Positions 1 through 5,807 are shown, counted from the first letter of the stretch. The stretch: DNA of 15,863 bases from an uncultured Clostridia bacterium (GCA_948585895.1 CAPBNZ010000042.1:1-15863), one strand, 5' to 3'. The notes: generated by a model not told the origin, from the letters alone. Numbers and translations: made by a program.

Positions 1-94
1 ATAAACATTTTTATTATTATTTTATATAATTATATACTTTTGTATGTAAGATGTCAATAAAAATAACAATATTTTAATAAGGAGGTATAAATCT

Positions 95-241
95 ATGAAT
101 GAACTTGAAGAAATGGCAAGGAAACTAAGGAATGAAAAGGCTAAGAAGTGGAGAGATAATAACAAAGAAAAAGTCAAAGAAATCAACAAAAGATATTGGC
201 TAAATAAAGCTAAACAAGTTTTAGAAAAGAAGGAGGATTAA
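95..241 (+). CDS. Small highly charged protein, unknown function
   Basis: A 48-residue protein, about 40% Lys/Arg/Glu/Asp, predicted mostly helical, with no Cys and no membrane segment. The start is an ATG eight bases after a strong AAGGAGG. It ends four bases before the next start, and its own last codons (AAG GAG GAT TAA) supply the Shine-Dalgarno of the excisionase-like gene, so the two are translationally linked. Small basic proteins of this kind are common beside the excisionase in clostridial integrative elements, but I cannot name a family. The 94 bases upstream hold no gene; a TATAAT at 25-30 could be a -10 box, without a clear -35. Confidence 0.6.
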   Translation: MNELEEMARKLRNEKAKKWRDNNKEKVKEINKRYWLNKAKQVLEKKED

Positions 242-244
242 CAA

Positions 245-462
245 ATGACAAAAGAACAAAAACAAGTAGTATCTACACAAATTATAATGCTCACGAAAGC
301 TGATGTCAAAGAGATAACAGGGTGGCGGACAAAATACAGTAGACCGTATATTTCGGCTATGATAAAGACTTCCCTGCAATTTTAAAGAGGAAGCAATATC
401 TCATAGAAGCTACAGCATTGAAAAATTATTTGAGTACAAGAAGAACTAATAAAGAAGAATAA
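245..462 (+). pseudogene. Excisionase-like HTH gene broken by two +1 shifts
   Basis: The initial frame reads an MerR/Xis-type start (LTKADVKEITGW) and then turns to nonsense, stopping at 385. Dropping one C after the TGG codon near 323 and another C after the TTT near 353 restores one continuous protein of about 71 residues. The restored middle reads GQNTVDRIF and the tail reads YDKDFPAILKRKQYLIEATA, ending at the TAA at 460-462. This has the same plan as the intact excisionase of element B: HTH, a KDFP turn, then a wing and a short C-terminal helix. The family bends DNA and directs integrase to excision. Being at the far end from integrase A is expected, since the ends meet in the circular form. 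The breaks are either real inactivation or sequencing error. Confidence 0.7.
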
Positions 463-476
463 GGAGTATAAGTAAA

Positions 477-548
477 ATGAATATAAATAAAAAAGCAAAG
501 AAGCGGAAATGTGCAGTCCTTCCCAAAACTCTCAAATCCACTTCATAA
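477..548 (+). CDS. Possible 23-residue basic peptide
   Basis: An ATG follows AAGGAGTATAAGTAAA, a usable ribosome site, and opens a 23-codon reading frame rich in lysine. It carries the first GAAGCGG motif (500-506) as part of its Lys-Lys-Arg-Lys codons, using a CGG arginine codon. The frame stops at 546-548, and the following 60 bases are AT-rich with no open frame. It could be a leader peptide for the replication gene, the decayed end of a longer gene, or chance. There is no homology I recognise. Confidence 0.3.
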   Translation: MNINKKAKKRKCAVLPKTLKSTS

Positions 549-640
549 GAATAACTTATATAAGCTATCTATATTTATTTTACTGTATTTTCTATATTTT
601 TGCAATAAAGGAGGAAAAATTAAGGGAACAATTAGATTTA

Positions 641-1543
641 ATGAAATTCAGAACGATGAAGCAAAACAATATAACAAGCAATACAAACAAGTTATTGTTA
701 GCAAAGAAAAACAGAGGAAAGTTAGGAGAAATGTGTATAGAAGATAAAAACTTCACACTTTCAATAGAGGACTATGACACATTAGAACAGTTTTTGGGAA
801 AAAAGGATTTTTCAGAAGGAAGAATACCTATATCAACTGTTAAACTATTTACAGCATTTATTGTTAAACTAACAGAAACAGGCTGTAATAATTCAGTAGT
901 AGAAATTTCTTTGAGTGAATTGGCAAAGATGTACGGAAAAGATATTACAAAGAATACACTTAAAGATTTAAGAAAACAAATAAATAAAGATATGAAAATA
1001 TTAAGAAATGTAAAAATAACTTATACACCTAAAAGAAGAAATATAGCTTGCGGAGAGGATTATATAGACACTTATTTATTTGGAGGAACAAAAGGAATAA
1101 AAAACAATATTATATTCTTTAAGTTTAATGAGGATTTTTTTAAAATATTGCAAAATCAAAAGACATTTTTATATTTACCTATGGAACTTTTTGGATTTAA
1201 TGAAAAATATAACCCTCATTCTTATTTGTTATTGCAATATATAACAGAGCATAGAAGAATAAATACAGGCAGAATAAATGAAAACAAAATAAAAGTAAAA
1301 TCTATATATGAGCATTGTAAAACATTGCCTAGATATGAAGATATACAAAACAATAGGGCAGTAAATGAAAGAATTATAACCCCTTTTGAAAGAGATTTAG
1401 ACAATATACAATCATTTACTTGGGAATATGAAAAAGGACAACCTTTTACTTTTAATGAATGGTTAGAAAGTTATATTGTAGTAAATTGGGGAAACTACCC
1501 TATTATACCTATAAAAAATAGAAAAGGAGTAAAAAGAAGATGA
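641..1543 (+). CDS. Probable replication initiator (winged-helix Rep-like)
   Basis: About 300 residues, soluble and basic. The middle and C-terminal parts read like plasmid Rep proteins of the winged-helix type: a helical segment with SLSELAKMYG resembling an HTH, a long basic strand-turn region, then PHSYLLLQYITEHRRIN, a helix typical of the second winged-helix domain, and an aromatic C-terminus. Such proteins bind iterons and open the origin; the primase-helicase downstream is a plausible partner. The start is uncertain. The frame is open from 509, but the only strong ribosome site (AAAGGAGG, 607-614) fits no ATG in this frame, so I give the first ATG after it. ATG 656 and ATG 731 are alternatives. 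The stop overlaps the next gene by four bases (ATGA). Confidence 0.55.
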   Translation: MKFRTMKQNNITSNTNKLLLAKKNRGKLGEMCIEDKNFTLSIEDYDTLEQFLGKKDFSEGRIPISTVKLFTAFIVKLTETGCNNSVVEISLSELAKMYGKDITKNTLKDLRKQINKDMKILRNVKITYTPKRRNIACGEDYIDTYLFGGTKGIKNNIIFFKFNEDFFKILQNQKTFLYLPMELFGFNEKYNPHSYLLLQYITEHRRINTGRINENKIKVKSIYEHCKTLPRYEDIQNNRAVNERIITPFERDLDNIQSFTWEYEKGQPFTFNEWLESYIVVNWGNYPIIPIKNRKGVKRR

Positions 1544-1803
1544 ATAAAACAGATGCTTTTTATAACACAGTTCCAGAGGAACAAGAAACAATAATAAATG
1601 TAGACTATGCAGGAAGTAAAGTAAGCATTTATACAAGTAAAAAGTCTATATATGAAAGAATATCAAAGAAAATAGGACAACCTACAAATACATATTATAC
1701 AGATAAAAAGATAAGTGGTGCTAATTGGATTATTCCATTTTCAGATAAAAAGAGTATCACATCTATTTTATCAAGACCAACACTTATAGGAAATATAAAA
1801 TAG
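1540..1803 (+). CDS. Small conserved-looking protein paired with Rep, unknown
   Basis: 87 residues, acidic at the N-terminus and mixed alpha/beta, with no membrane segment or cysteine motif. The ATG overlaps the stop of the Rep-like gene in an ATGA, so the two are probably made together in similar amounts. The layout (an acidic 'EEQETIINVDY' strand, a basic middle, then 'GANWIIPFSDKK') looks like one of the small proteins often carried behind replication genes in clostridial elements, but I cannot give it a function. A gene-free stretch of about 257 bases follows. Confidence 0.65.
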   Translation: MNKTDAFYNTVPEEQETIINVDYAGSKVSIYTSKKSIYERISKKIGQPTNTYYTDKKISGANWIIPFSDKKSITSILSRPTLIGNIK

Positions 1804-1966
1804 CTTATTATTACTCTCAAAATGATAGAAAAATGGCATATTTCAATACTCTAATTTGCAAAATAGTAAAATTATATGTCTTGAAATATAAAACAGCTTA
1901 AAAACGAATATAAAAGCTATAAAATAAGGCTCTTTTTGTAATATGGAAATTTTTGAAGAGGTAACA

Positions 1967-2006
1967 CATACCCTATACCCTTTTATTATTATAGGGGTGG
2001 GGTATG
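1967..2006. repeat. GC-rich imperfect hairpin in the gap after the Rep operon
   Basis: The arms 1967-1979 (CATACCCTATACC) and 1994-2006 (GGGGTGGGGTATG) can pair over 13 positions, with two G-U wobbles and one mismatch, around a 14-base AT-rich loop. It is the only GC-rich patch between 1804 and 2060. No T-run follows on the plus strand, so it is a poor intrinsic terminator. An origin-associated structure, a single-strand origin or an mRNA stabiliser are open alternatives. Confidence 0.55.
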
Positions 2007-2060
2007 GTATATAAATAATATGTAAATCAATACAACTTTACAAGAAAGAAGGTAAAATAT

Positions 2061-2273
2061 ATGTGCAATTATTGTGAAAAATTAAAGGATAATGATTATA
2101 TAATGCATACAGCAGATGAAAAAATAAGAAAGAAAAATTTATATTCTTTATTTGATATATACATAGATGAAAACAATATGCTTACATTAGGACAAAAGGA
2201 ATATAACGGTATTTCTTATAAAAATAAAGTACAAATCAATTATTGTCCTATGTGTGCTAGACAATTAAAATAA
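2061..2273 (+). CDS. Small zinc-ribbon-like protein
   Basis: 70 residues with Cys-x2-Cys at positions 2-5 and a second Cys-x2-Cys (CPMC) five residues before the C-terminus. The four cysteines at the two ends can bind one zinc. The middle holds strands with 'DIYIDENNMLTL', and the end reads CPMCARQLK, a very common finish for small phage-type zinc ribbons. The start is an ATG after AAGAAGG. It stands alone, followed by a shared terminator with the leftward block. A DNA-binding or protein-binding accessory role is likely for the fold; the actual role is unknown. Confidence 0.6.
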   Translation: MCNYCEKLKDNDYIMHTADEKIRKKNLYSLFDIYIDENNMLTLGQKEYNGISYKNKVQINYCPMCARQLK

Positions 2274-2281
2274 AATGAATG

Positions 2282-2310
2282 GAAGCGGAACTATACCCCG
2301 CTTCTTGTTT
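2282..2310. terminator. Bidirectional hairpin between convergent genes, built from two GAAGCGG motifs
   Basis: The 7-bp arms GAAGCGG (2282-2288) and CCGCTTC (2298-2304) enclose a 9-base loop and are followed by TTGTTT. They sit exactly between the stop of the zinc-ribbon gene and the stop of the leftward gene. Both arms are copies of the Chi-like heptamer that recurs across element A. Confidence 0.6.
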
Positions 2311-2635
2311 ATATATTTGCTCTATATTTGCTTTCAAACTCTGTACAATCTATTAGTAATGTTTCTTTCTGTATTTCCTCATTAAAACAGCATATAGACA
2401 TATCTATTATCTTTGCTAAATCTATTTTAATATTGTTATATATCTTTAAGGCTTCCGCTTCTGTATGAGCTATTATAGTATATCCTTGTATATTATAGGC
2501 ATTACATACAATAACATAGTTATTATCTTGTTTTTGTAGTTCAATAAAAGCCTTATTGTAATAACTTTCTGCTTTTATTATATTAGCTGTAGTTTTATTG
2601 CTTTGTTTTCTCCATTTCTTAAACCTTATTATCAC
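2309..2635 (-). CDS. Unknown 108-residue protein, unusual start
   Basis: A basic N-terminus (WRKQ) is followed by mixed alpha/beta sequence: 'NNYVIVCNAYNIQGYTIIAHTEAEALKIY' resembles a small ligand- or peptide-binding alpha/beta unit, and an acidic tail follows. I do not recognise a family. It is the last gene of the leftward HTH-antitoxin-toxin block, 16 bases after the toxin. The start is odd: the only canonical codon at the N-terminus is a GTG (2635-2633) whose first G is also the last base of the AAGGAG ribosome site. An AUA at 2629, five bases after that site, would be better spaced. The true start may therefore be noncanonical or altered. It carries one Chi-like motif at 2455-2461. Confidence 0.55.
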   Translation of the reverse strand: MIIRFKKWRKQSNKTTANIIKAESYYNKAFIELQKQDNNYVIVCNAYNIQGYTIIAHTEAEALKIYNNIKIDLAKIIDMSICCFNEEIQKETLLIDCTEFESKYRANI

Positions 2636-2651
2636 TCCTTAAAGTATGGGA

Positions 2652-2906
2652 TTACTTATATTTCTTATATATGTCCCCTCTATTATCTGCATCAATTACA
2701 TTTATGACTATTTCATTATGTATAATCTTAAATACAAAACGAAATTCGCCAACCCTTAACCTGTATAATTCTTGCTTAGTTTGCATTCTCTTAACATCTC
2801 CAGCAGGTAATTCCTTAATTGCTTCATATATTCTTGCTCTTGTTCCTTTATCTTGTTTATCAATGAATTTTTTAGGTTTCTTTTCTATTTTTATTGTGTA
2901 TTCCAT
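2652..2906 (-). CDS. RelE/ParE-family toxin
   Basis: 84 residues, the normal length for the family. The N-terminus (MEYTIKIEKKPKKFID) is the first strand and helix of RelE proteins. Residues 47-60 (LYRLRVGEFRFVFKI) match the basic core strands, and the C-terminal VIDADNRGDIYKKY at 70-83 is the family's usual ending, with Arg76 and Tyr80/Tyr83 in the places of catalytic residues. Members cleave mRNA in the ribosomal A site (RelE) or poison gyrase (ParE); the RxGxFRFVF pattern favours the RelE side. The start overlaps the antitoxin stop by one base (TAATG), the classic coupling of a type II pair. It probably stabilises element A against loss. Confidence 0.9.
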   Translation of the reverse strand: MEYTIKIEKKPKKFIDKQDKGTRARIYEAIKELPAGDVKRMQTKQELYRLRVGEFRFVFKIIHNEIVINVIDADNRGDIYKKYK

Positions 2907-3178
2907 TAGTTCAACCCCTCTTCTTTTAATATTTCATCAAGTGGGATTGCTTCTTCCTCATCTTTCTTTCTTTCCGCTTCACTCTTAGAATAGTATTCAA
3001 TTAACATTAGCTTTTCTGTAGTATCCATATTTTCTATTATGGCATCTGGTACAAGCGCTAATACTTTCATATTTAATAAATTATCAAAAAAAGAACTAGC
3101 AATACTTATTTCACTTTCACTAAGTTTGTATAAAATTTCATTGATATTGATTATACTTTGTTTTTGATTTTCACTCAT
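2906..3178 (-). CDS. Antitoxin of the RelE-type pair
   Basis: 90 residues, acidic, directly upstream of and overlapping the toxin. The C-terminal segment (KDEEEAIPLDEILKEEGLN) is the signature tail of RelB/Phd-type antitoxins, which wraps the toxin. The N-terminal two thirds are longer than a minimal RelB and lack an obvious ribbon-helix-helix, so DNA binding may instead come from the HTH protein upstream. Its start overlaps the HTH gene stop by four bases. A Chi-like motif lies in the Ser-Glu-Ala-Glu-Arg codons (2974-2980). The identification rests on position and the tail; the exact antitoxin family is uncertain. Confidence 0.8.
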   Translation of the reverse strand: MSENQKQSIININEILYKLSESEISIASSFFDNLLNMKVLALVPDAIIENMDTTEKLMLIEYYSKSEAERKKDEEEAIPLDEILKEEGLN

Positions 3179-3486
3179 TGTTCTTCACTCTCCTTTAATT
3201 TACTATTATTTTTCTTTTTTATTTTTTCCTTTTCTTCATCACATTCGTTAATGTATTCTATGTTACTATCTCTTGAAATAGTCTTTACATCACAACCCAA
3301 AATATTCGCTATTAGTATATATTCATTTAAAGAAAAAGTATCTCTAAAAAGTTTATTGCTTAATATTTGAGATTTTATATCATATCCGTTATTTGTCATT
3401 TCTTTGGCTAAATCACTAACAGACATATTCTTATCTAGCATTATTTTTTTAATTGTTACTGCACCTGTTTTTATTGCTTCTGACAT
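3175..3486 (-). CDS. HTH regulator (DUF6471-like), probable element repressor
   Basis: 103 residues. Residues 10-65 form a Cro/CI-like helix bundle: 'VTIKKIMLDKNMSVSDLAKEM', then 'NKLFRDTFSLNEYILIANIL', which matches the DUF6471 type of HTH. The C-terminus is a charged Lys/Glu tail. It heads the leftward operon (HTH, antitoxin, toxin, unknown), with four-base overlaps. It is transcribed from a near-consensus promoter (TTGACT-N17-TATAAT) that lies back to back with the rightward promoter. Five TAATCAAA repeats in that gap are its likely operators. By position it would set the choice between quiet maintenance and expression of the rightward genes, as CI does in phages; that role is inference. 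Confidence 0.8.
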   Translation of the reverse strand: MSEAIKTGAVTIKKIMLDKNMSVSDLAKEMTNNGYDIKSQILSNKLFRDTFSLNEYILIANILGCDVKTISRDSNIEYINECDEEKEKIKKKNNSKLKESEEQ

Positions 3487-3519
3487 ATACTTTCATCTCC
3501 TATCTTATTTATATTATAT

Positions 3520-3548
3520 ATTATAGCAATAATATAATCAAAAGTCAA
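3520..3548 (-). promoter_or_regulatory. Promoter of the HTH-antitoxin-toxin operon
   Basis: On the minus strand TTGACT (3548-3543), 17 bases, TATAAT (3525-3520). The first TAATCAAAA repeat (3535-3543) lies inside the spacer, so an operator-bound protein would block it. Confidence 0.75.
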
Positions 3549-3651
3549 TATGTAGTAATCAAAAAAAATTATAAAATATTCAAAAATAGTATTGACAAAA
3601 TAATTAAAAGTGATATAATTATAATCAGAATTGATAATCAAATAATCAAAA
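3535..3651 (+). repeat. Five TAATCAAA-type operator repeats
   Basis: TAATCAAAA occurs at 3535-3543, 3556-3564 and 3643-3651, TAATCAAAT at 3635-3643, and the variant TAATCAGA at 3622-3629. All are on the plus strand in the 190-base divergent gap. Two fall at the leftward promoter and three just after the rightward -10. The 3622-3634 copy adds a mirrored TGAT, giving a short palindrome. They are the natural candidates for HTH-protein binding. Confidence 0.6.
3592..3619 (+). promoter_or_regulatory. Rightward promoter of the small-gene run
   Basis: TTGACA (3592-3597), 16 bases, TATAAT (3614-3619): both boxes are perfect. The start should be near 3626, upstream of the LPD29-like gene at 3678. TAATCA repeats lie directly downstream, in the transcribed leader. 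Confidence 0.8.
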
Positions 3652-3677
3652 CATTAAATGTTAAGGAGGATTTAAAA

Positions 3678-3944
3678 ATGGAGAATGTACAAAAATTAAG
3701 TTTTGAAGAAATAATCAAAAGAATAAGAAAAGAAATCAGGGAAGCATATAAAGGACATAAGGTATCAGTTAAGCAACAATACTATGGCAAAATAACAATA
3801 GACATAGACAACAGGGATAGAAGCAACAACGAACTACTAGGCAAGGCTAGGGAGATAATACACAAATACAGATATGACAATAGTGACCCAATGACAGACT
3901 ATTTTGATACAAACTTCTATTACACAATAAATGGTACAATATAA
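3678..3944 (+). CDS. LPD29-like small protein
   Basis: 88 residues. The N-terminal helix (FEEIIKRIRKEIREAYKGHK) is followed by strands (VSVKQQYYGKITIDI), a helix, and the ending YDNSDPMTDYFDTNFYYTI. This strand-helix pattern with the 'YDNSD..TDYFD.NFY' tail is what I know from Large Polyvalent Protein associated Domain 29, often found in phage and conjugative-element proteins. Biochemical function is not established for the family. The open frame extends upstream to 3453, but the true start is the ATG at 3678, six bases after AAGGAGGA and about 50 bases after the promoter start. It is the first gene under the rightward promoter. Confidence 0.7.
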   Translation: MENVQKLSFEEIIKRIRKEIREAYKGHKVSVKQQYYGKITIDIDNRDRSNNELLGKAREIIHKYRYDNSDPMTDYFDTNFYYTINGTI

Positions 3945-4057
3945 AATCAATTTTATAGTATGAAAACAGTCGATATAATGCAAATTTAACATACTAACTA
4001 TATATAGACATAAAAGTATATATCTAAAATGTAAAAACATTTCAAAACTAAAATAAA

Positions 4058-4089
4058 CCGCTTCTAGTAATATTTAATATTGGAAGCGG
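4058..4089. repeat. Inverted pair of GAAGCGG motifs before a gene
   Basis: CCGCTTC (4058-4064) and GAAGCGG (4083-4089) face each other across 18 AT-rich bases, which contain AATATTTAATATT, itself self-complementary. The second arm lies just before the ribosome site of the gene at 4106. It could fold as a hairpin in the mRNA leader, act as a weak terminator or attenuator for the upstream gene, or be two Chi-like sites in opposite orientation. Confidence 0.5.
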
Positions 4090-4105
4090 AGAAAGAAGGG
4101 AAAAT

Positions 4106-4372
4106 ATGAAAGCAACTAAAATGAATATTGAGGAAATTATAAGACTTGCATTTTTAAAGTACAGATTAAGCAGTCGTAAAAGTATGAATACATTTATTTT
4201 TACACAAGCAAAAAATAATAAACTAACAGACGAGAAAATAGACACAATACTTAATACGCTAGAAAACAAAATACAGCAACTAGAAGAGGAAAAACAAAAG
4301 AAACTAGACCAAGAAATACAAGAAGAACTAGAAAAGGTATTACAATTTAATTGCAACTTAAAGGCTATATAG
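4106..4372 (+). CDS. Small coiled-coil protein, unknown
   Basis: 88 residues. The N-terminal half is basic and helical; residues 42-80 (LTDEKIDTILNTLENKIQQL and onward through EEEKQKKLDQEIQEELEKVL) are a continuous amphipathic heptad pattern, probably a dimerising coiled coil. There is no membrane segment and only one cysteine. The ATG follows AGAAGGG at good spacing. The next gene starts 16 bases after its stop with its own strong AGAAAGGGGG site. No family recognised; a structural or regulatory accessory is as far as the sequence goes. Confidence 0.6.
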   Translation: MKATKMNIEEIIRLAFLKYRLSSRKSMNTFIFTQAKNNKLTDEKIDTILNTLENKIQQLEEEKQKKLDQEIQEELEKVLQFNCNLKAI

Positions 4373-4387
4373 AAAGGGGGCGAAATT

Positions 4388-4663
4388 ATGCGAATAGTAA
4401 ACAAATATAAGTTTATAAGGAGTATGTCAATATTAATATTTCTTGTAGTAGCAATATTCAATATAAGTGTAGCTAAATCAAATGAAATAGAAACAATATC
4501 ATATACAGTATGTAAAGGCGATACATTATGGACTATTGCAGGAGAATATAAGGCAGACAATAAAGACATAAGACAATACATATATGAATTAAAACAATTA
4601 AATAATATGGCAAACTCTAACATCTATGAAGGGCAAGAACTAAAAATAATAAAAGAGCAATAA
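4388..4663 (+). CDS. Membrane-anchored LysM protein (YneA-like layout)
   Basis: 91 residues. A basic start is followed by one hydrophobic helix at about 13-29 (MSILIFLVVAIFNISVA), then a LysM domain at 39-88 (YTVCKGDTLWTIA ... IYEGQELKII). The GDTLWxIA and GQxLKI signatures are clear. LysM domains bind peptidoglycan, so the domain should sit outside the membrane; the Ala-Lys-Ser junction might be a signal-peptidase site, otherwise it stays anchored. One TM helix plus one LysM in about 100 residues is the layout of YneA, the SOS-induced division inhibitor of Bacillus. A role in holding back division while element A replicates is possible but inferred. It might instead be a wall-binding or exclusion protein. 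Confidence 0.8.
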   Translation: MRIVNKYKFIRSMSILIFLVVAIFNISVAKSNEIETISYTVCKGDTLWTIAGEYKADNKDIRQYIYELKQLNNMANSNIYEGQELKIIKEQ

Positions 4664-4782
4664 CAAACTGGCACTTGTTAAAGCTCTACATATTTTCAAT
4701 TAAGAAAATACTTACAATAGTAATATAACACAATATATAAAATCACACAAGTAAAAAGTTAATTTGAAAGGAACTACAGAAA

Positions 4783-5022
4783 ATGGAAGTTATAAACCTT
4801 AGAAACTATGAAATATTAAATAAAAATCCAAGAATTATATATGCTGAAGGAGATTATATAAACGCATCTAGCGACTGGGCTAAAAACTATGGTTATGTTA
4901 AAAAAACAGAAAAAGAAACTATTTGTATTTTTAGTGCAGATCGAGAAAAAAGATTAAAGAAGTTATTTAAAGAAAGTATGATAAAAGACTTAACAAATTC
5001 ATATCAAGTAATTAATTTTTAG
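4783..5022 (+). CDS. Unknown small basic protein
   Basis: 79 residues with strands at the N-terminus (MEVINLRNYEIL, then PRIIYAEGDYINAS) and a basic helical second half. There is no membrane segment and a single cysteine. The ATG follows GAAAGGAACTACAGAAA, a moderate ribosome site. It starts 119 bases after the LysM gene; that gap holds no open frame and only a weak 5-bp hairpin. It is the first of three closely spaced genes ending at the iterons. I recognise no family. Confidence 0.55.
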   Translation: MEVINLRNYEILNKNPRIIYAEGDYINASSDWAKNYGYVKKTEKETICIFSADREKRLKKLFKESMIKDLTNSYQVINF

Positions 5023-5037
5023 GAGGTACAAAAGAAA

Positions 5038-5283
5038 ATGAAACAAACAAAAACTAATAATATAAGGAAAGTAAAAAAAGGTTGGTACAATATGGTACTT
5101 AAAGAGCCTTTAAAAGGTGGAGAGAATACAAATATACAATACATAATTGAAGCAAAAGGAGTTTATGGAGTTGCGAGTATTAAACCACTAACTATTGAAG
5201 ATATAGACAAAATAAACTTAAATGAATGGTATTTTAAGCCTTATAAAGAATTTATGAAAGGAAGCGGAAATAATGGAAAATAA
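5038..5283 (+). CDS. Unknown small protein
   Basis: 81 residues, very basic at the N-terminus, followed by 'GWYNMVLKEPL' and 'IQYIIEAKGVYGVASIKPLT', which look like beta strands of a small single-domain fold. The ATG follows TTAGGAGGTAC, a strong site. The last 11 bases overlap the next gene in another frame. Its Gly-Ser-Gly-Asn codons carry the Chi-like motif at 5261-5267, which, with the following AAAT, also lies at the ribosome site of the next gene. Function unknown. Confidence 0.6.
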   Translation: MKQTKTNNIRKVKKGWYNMVLKEPLKGGENTNIQYIIEAKGVYGVASIKPLTIEDIDKINLNEWYFKPYKEFMKGSGNNGK

Positions 5284-5551
5284 AACAAATTTAAAAGAAA
5301 ATTTACAAGACTTTATAGAAGAAAGACTAAACGAAAGCTATACAAATATAGTACATACAAAAGAATATAAGGAAATATCAAATAAAAATACAAAACTAAT
5401 TGAAAGTATTACAGATAAAGCAAAAGATAATAAGTTAATAGAAGAATATAAAAAGACTGAATATGATATGTACGAAATGCAGTTACAACAAGCATATTTA
5501 ACAGGTTTTAGAGATAGCACAATGATACATCATAAGAACATTTTAGTATAA
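5273..5551 (+). CDS. Unknown helical acidic protein
   Basis: 92 residues, almost entirely helical by composition, and acidic. Two charged helices (LKENLQDFIEERLNES and NTKLIESITDKAKDNKL) are followed by 'QLQQAYLTGFRDS', a helix often seen at the end of small phage-type helical proteins whose last helix reads 'Y..GF..G'. The ATG lies inside the previous gene and follows GGAAGCGGAAATA, a degenerate ribosome site. It ends directly before the iterons, so it may be cut off from the replication gene by regulation at the origin. No confident family. Confidence 0.6.
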   Translation: MENKTNLKENLQDFIEERLNESYTNIVHTKEYKEISNKNTKLIESITDKAKDNKLIEEYKKTEYDMYEMQLQQAYLTGFRDSTMIHHKNILV

Positions 5552-5552
5552 A

Positions 5553-5618
5553 AATAGGGGGGTTATCTTTTAGCAATAGGGGGGCTAAAACTTAGCAATA
5601 GGGGGGCTATCTTTTAGC
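5553..5618 (+). repeat. Three 22-bp iterons, candidate replication origin
   Basis: Units at 5553-5574, 5575-5596 and 5597-5618 repeat with an exact 22-base period. Each begins AATAGGGGGG and ends TTAGC; units 1 and 3 share TATCTTTTAGC, and unit 2 has CTAAAACTTAGC. G6 runs are exceptional in this AT-rich DNA. Tandem repeats at about two helical turns, next to an AT-rich stretch and directly upstream of a primase-helicase, are the usual plan of an iteron origin. The Rep-like protein or the helicase itself could bind them. Confidence 0.8.
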
Positions 5619-5807
5619 ATAAAAAAATTACAACCCTTGATACAAGCAAGTTTGAATAGTGTGTTTTTTTCTAAATATATTAAATATATTAAGACAAGCA
5701 AAATTGCAAAATTTAAGTTTTGCAATTTGCTATAATAAAAACAGTTAAAGAAAAAAGTGTACACAAATCCTTCTTTAATCGTTAATACAATAAATGGAGG
5801 TAAAACA
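5619..5807 (+). other. AT-rich segment with large inverted repeat, possible unwinding region and leader
   Basis: It contains repeated AAATATATTAAATATATTAA near 5672-5691 and an inverted repeat, 5697-5711 against 5718-5731 (AGCAAAATTGCAAAA / TTTTGCAATTTGCT, one bulged A, 6-base loop). A TATAAT at 5731-5736 starts exactly at the repeat edge and may be the -10 of the primase-helicase gene; no good -35 is visible. It fits a DNA unwinding element or an operator. Confidence 0.5.

Noticed and set aside
509..640. N-terminal extension of the Rep gene from ATG 509
   Set aside because: The extension is hydrophobic and unlike the rest, has no ribosome site, and is interrupted in function by the AAAGGAGG at 607.
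4048..4623. Long minus-strand open frame opposite the coiled-coil and LysM genes
   Set aside because: Hydrophobic low-complexity translation opposite two well-supported genes with ribosome sites; it arises from reading AT-rich coding DNA backwards.
5553..5618. CRISPR-like array
   Set aside because: The units are directly adjacent with no unique spacers, and no cas gene is near; they are iterons.
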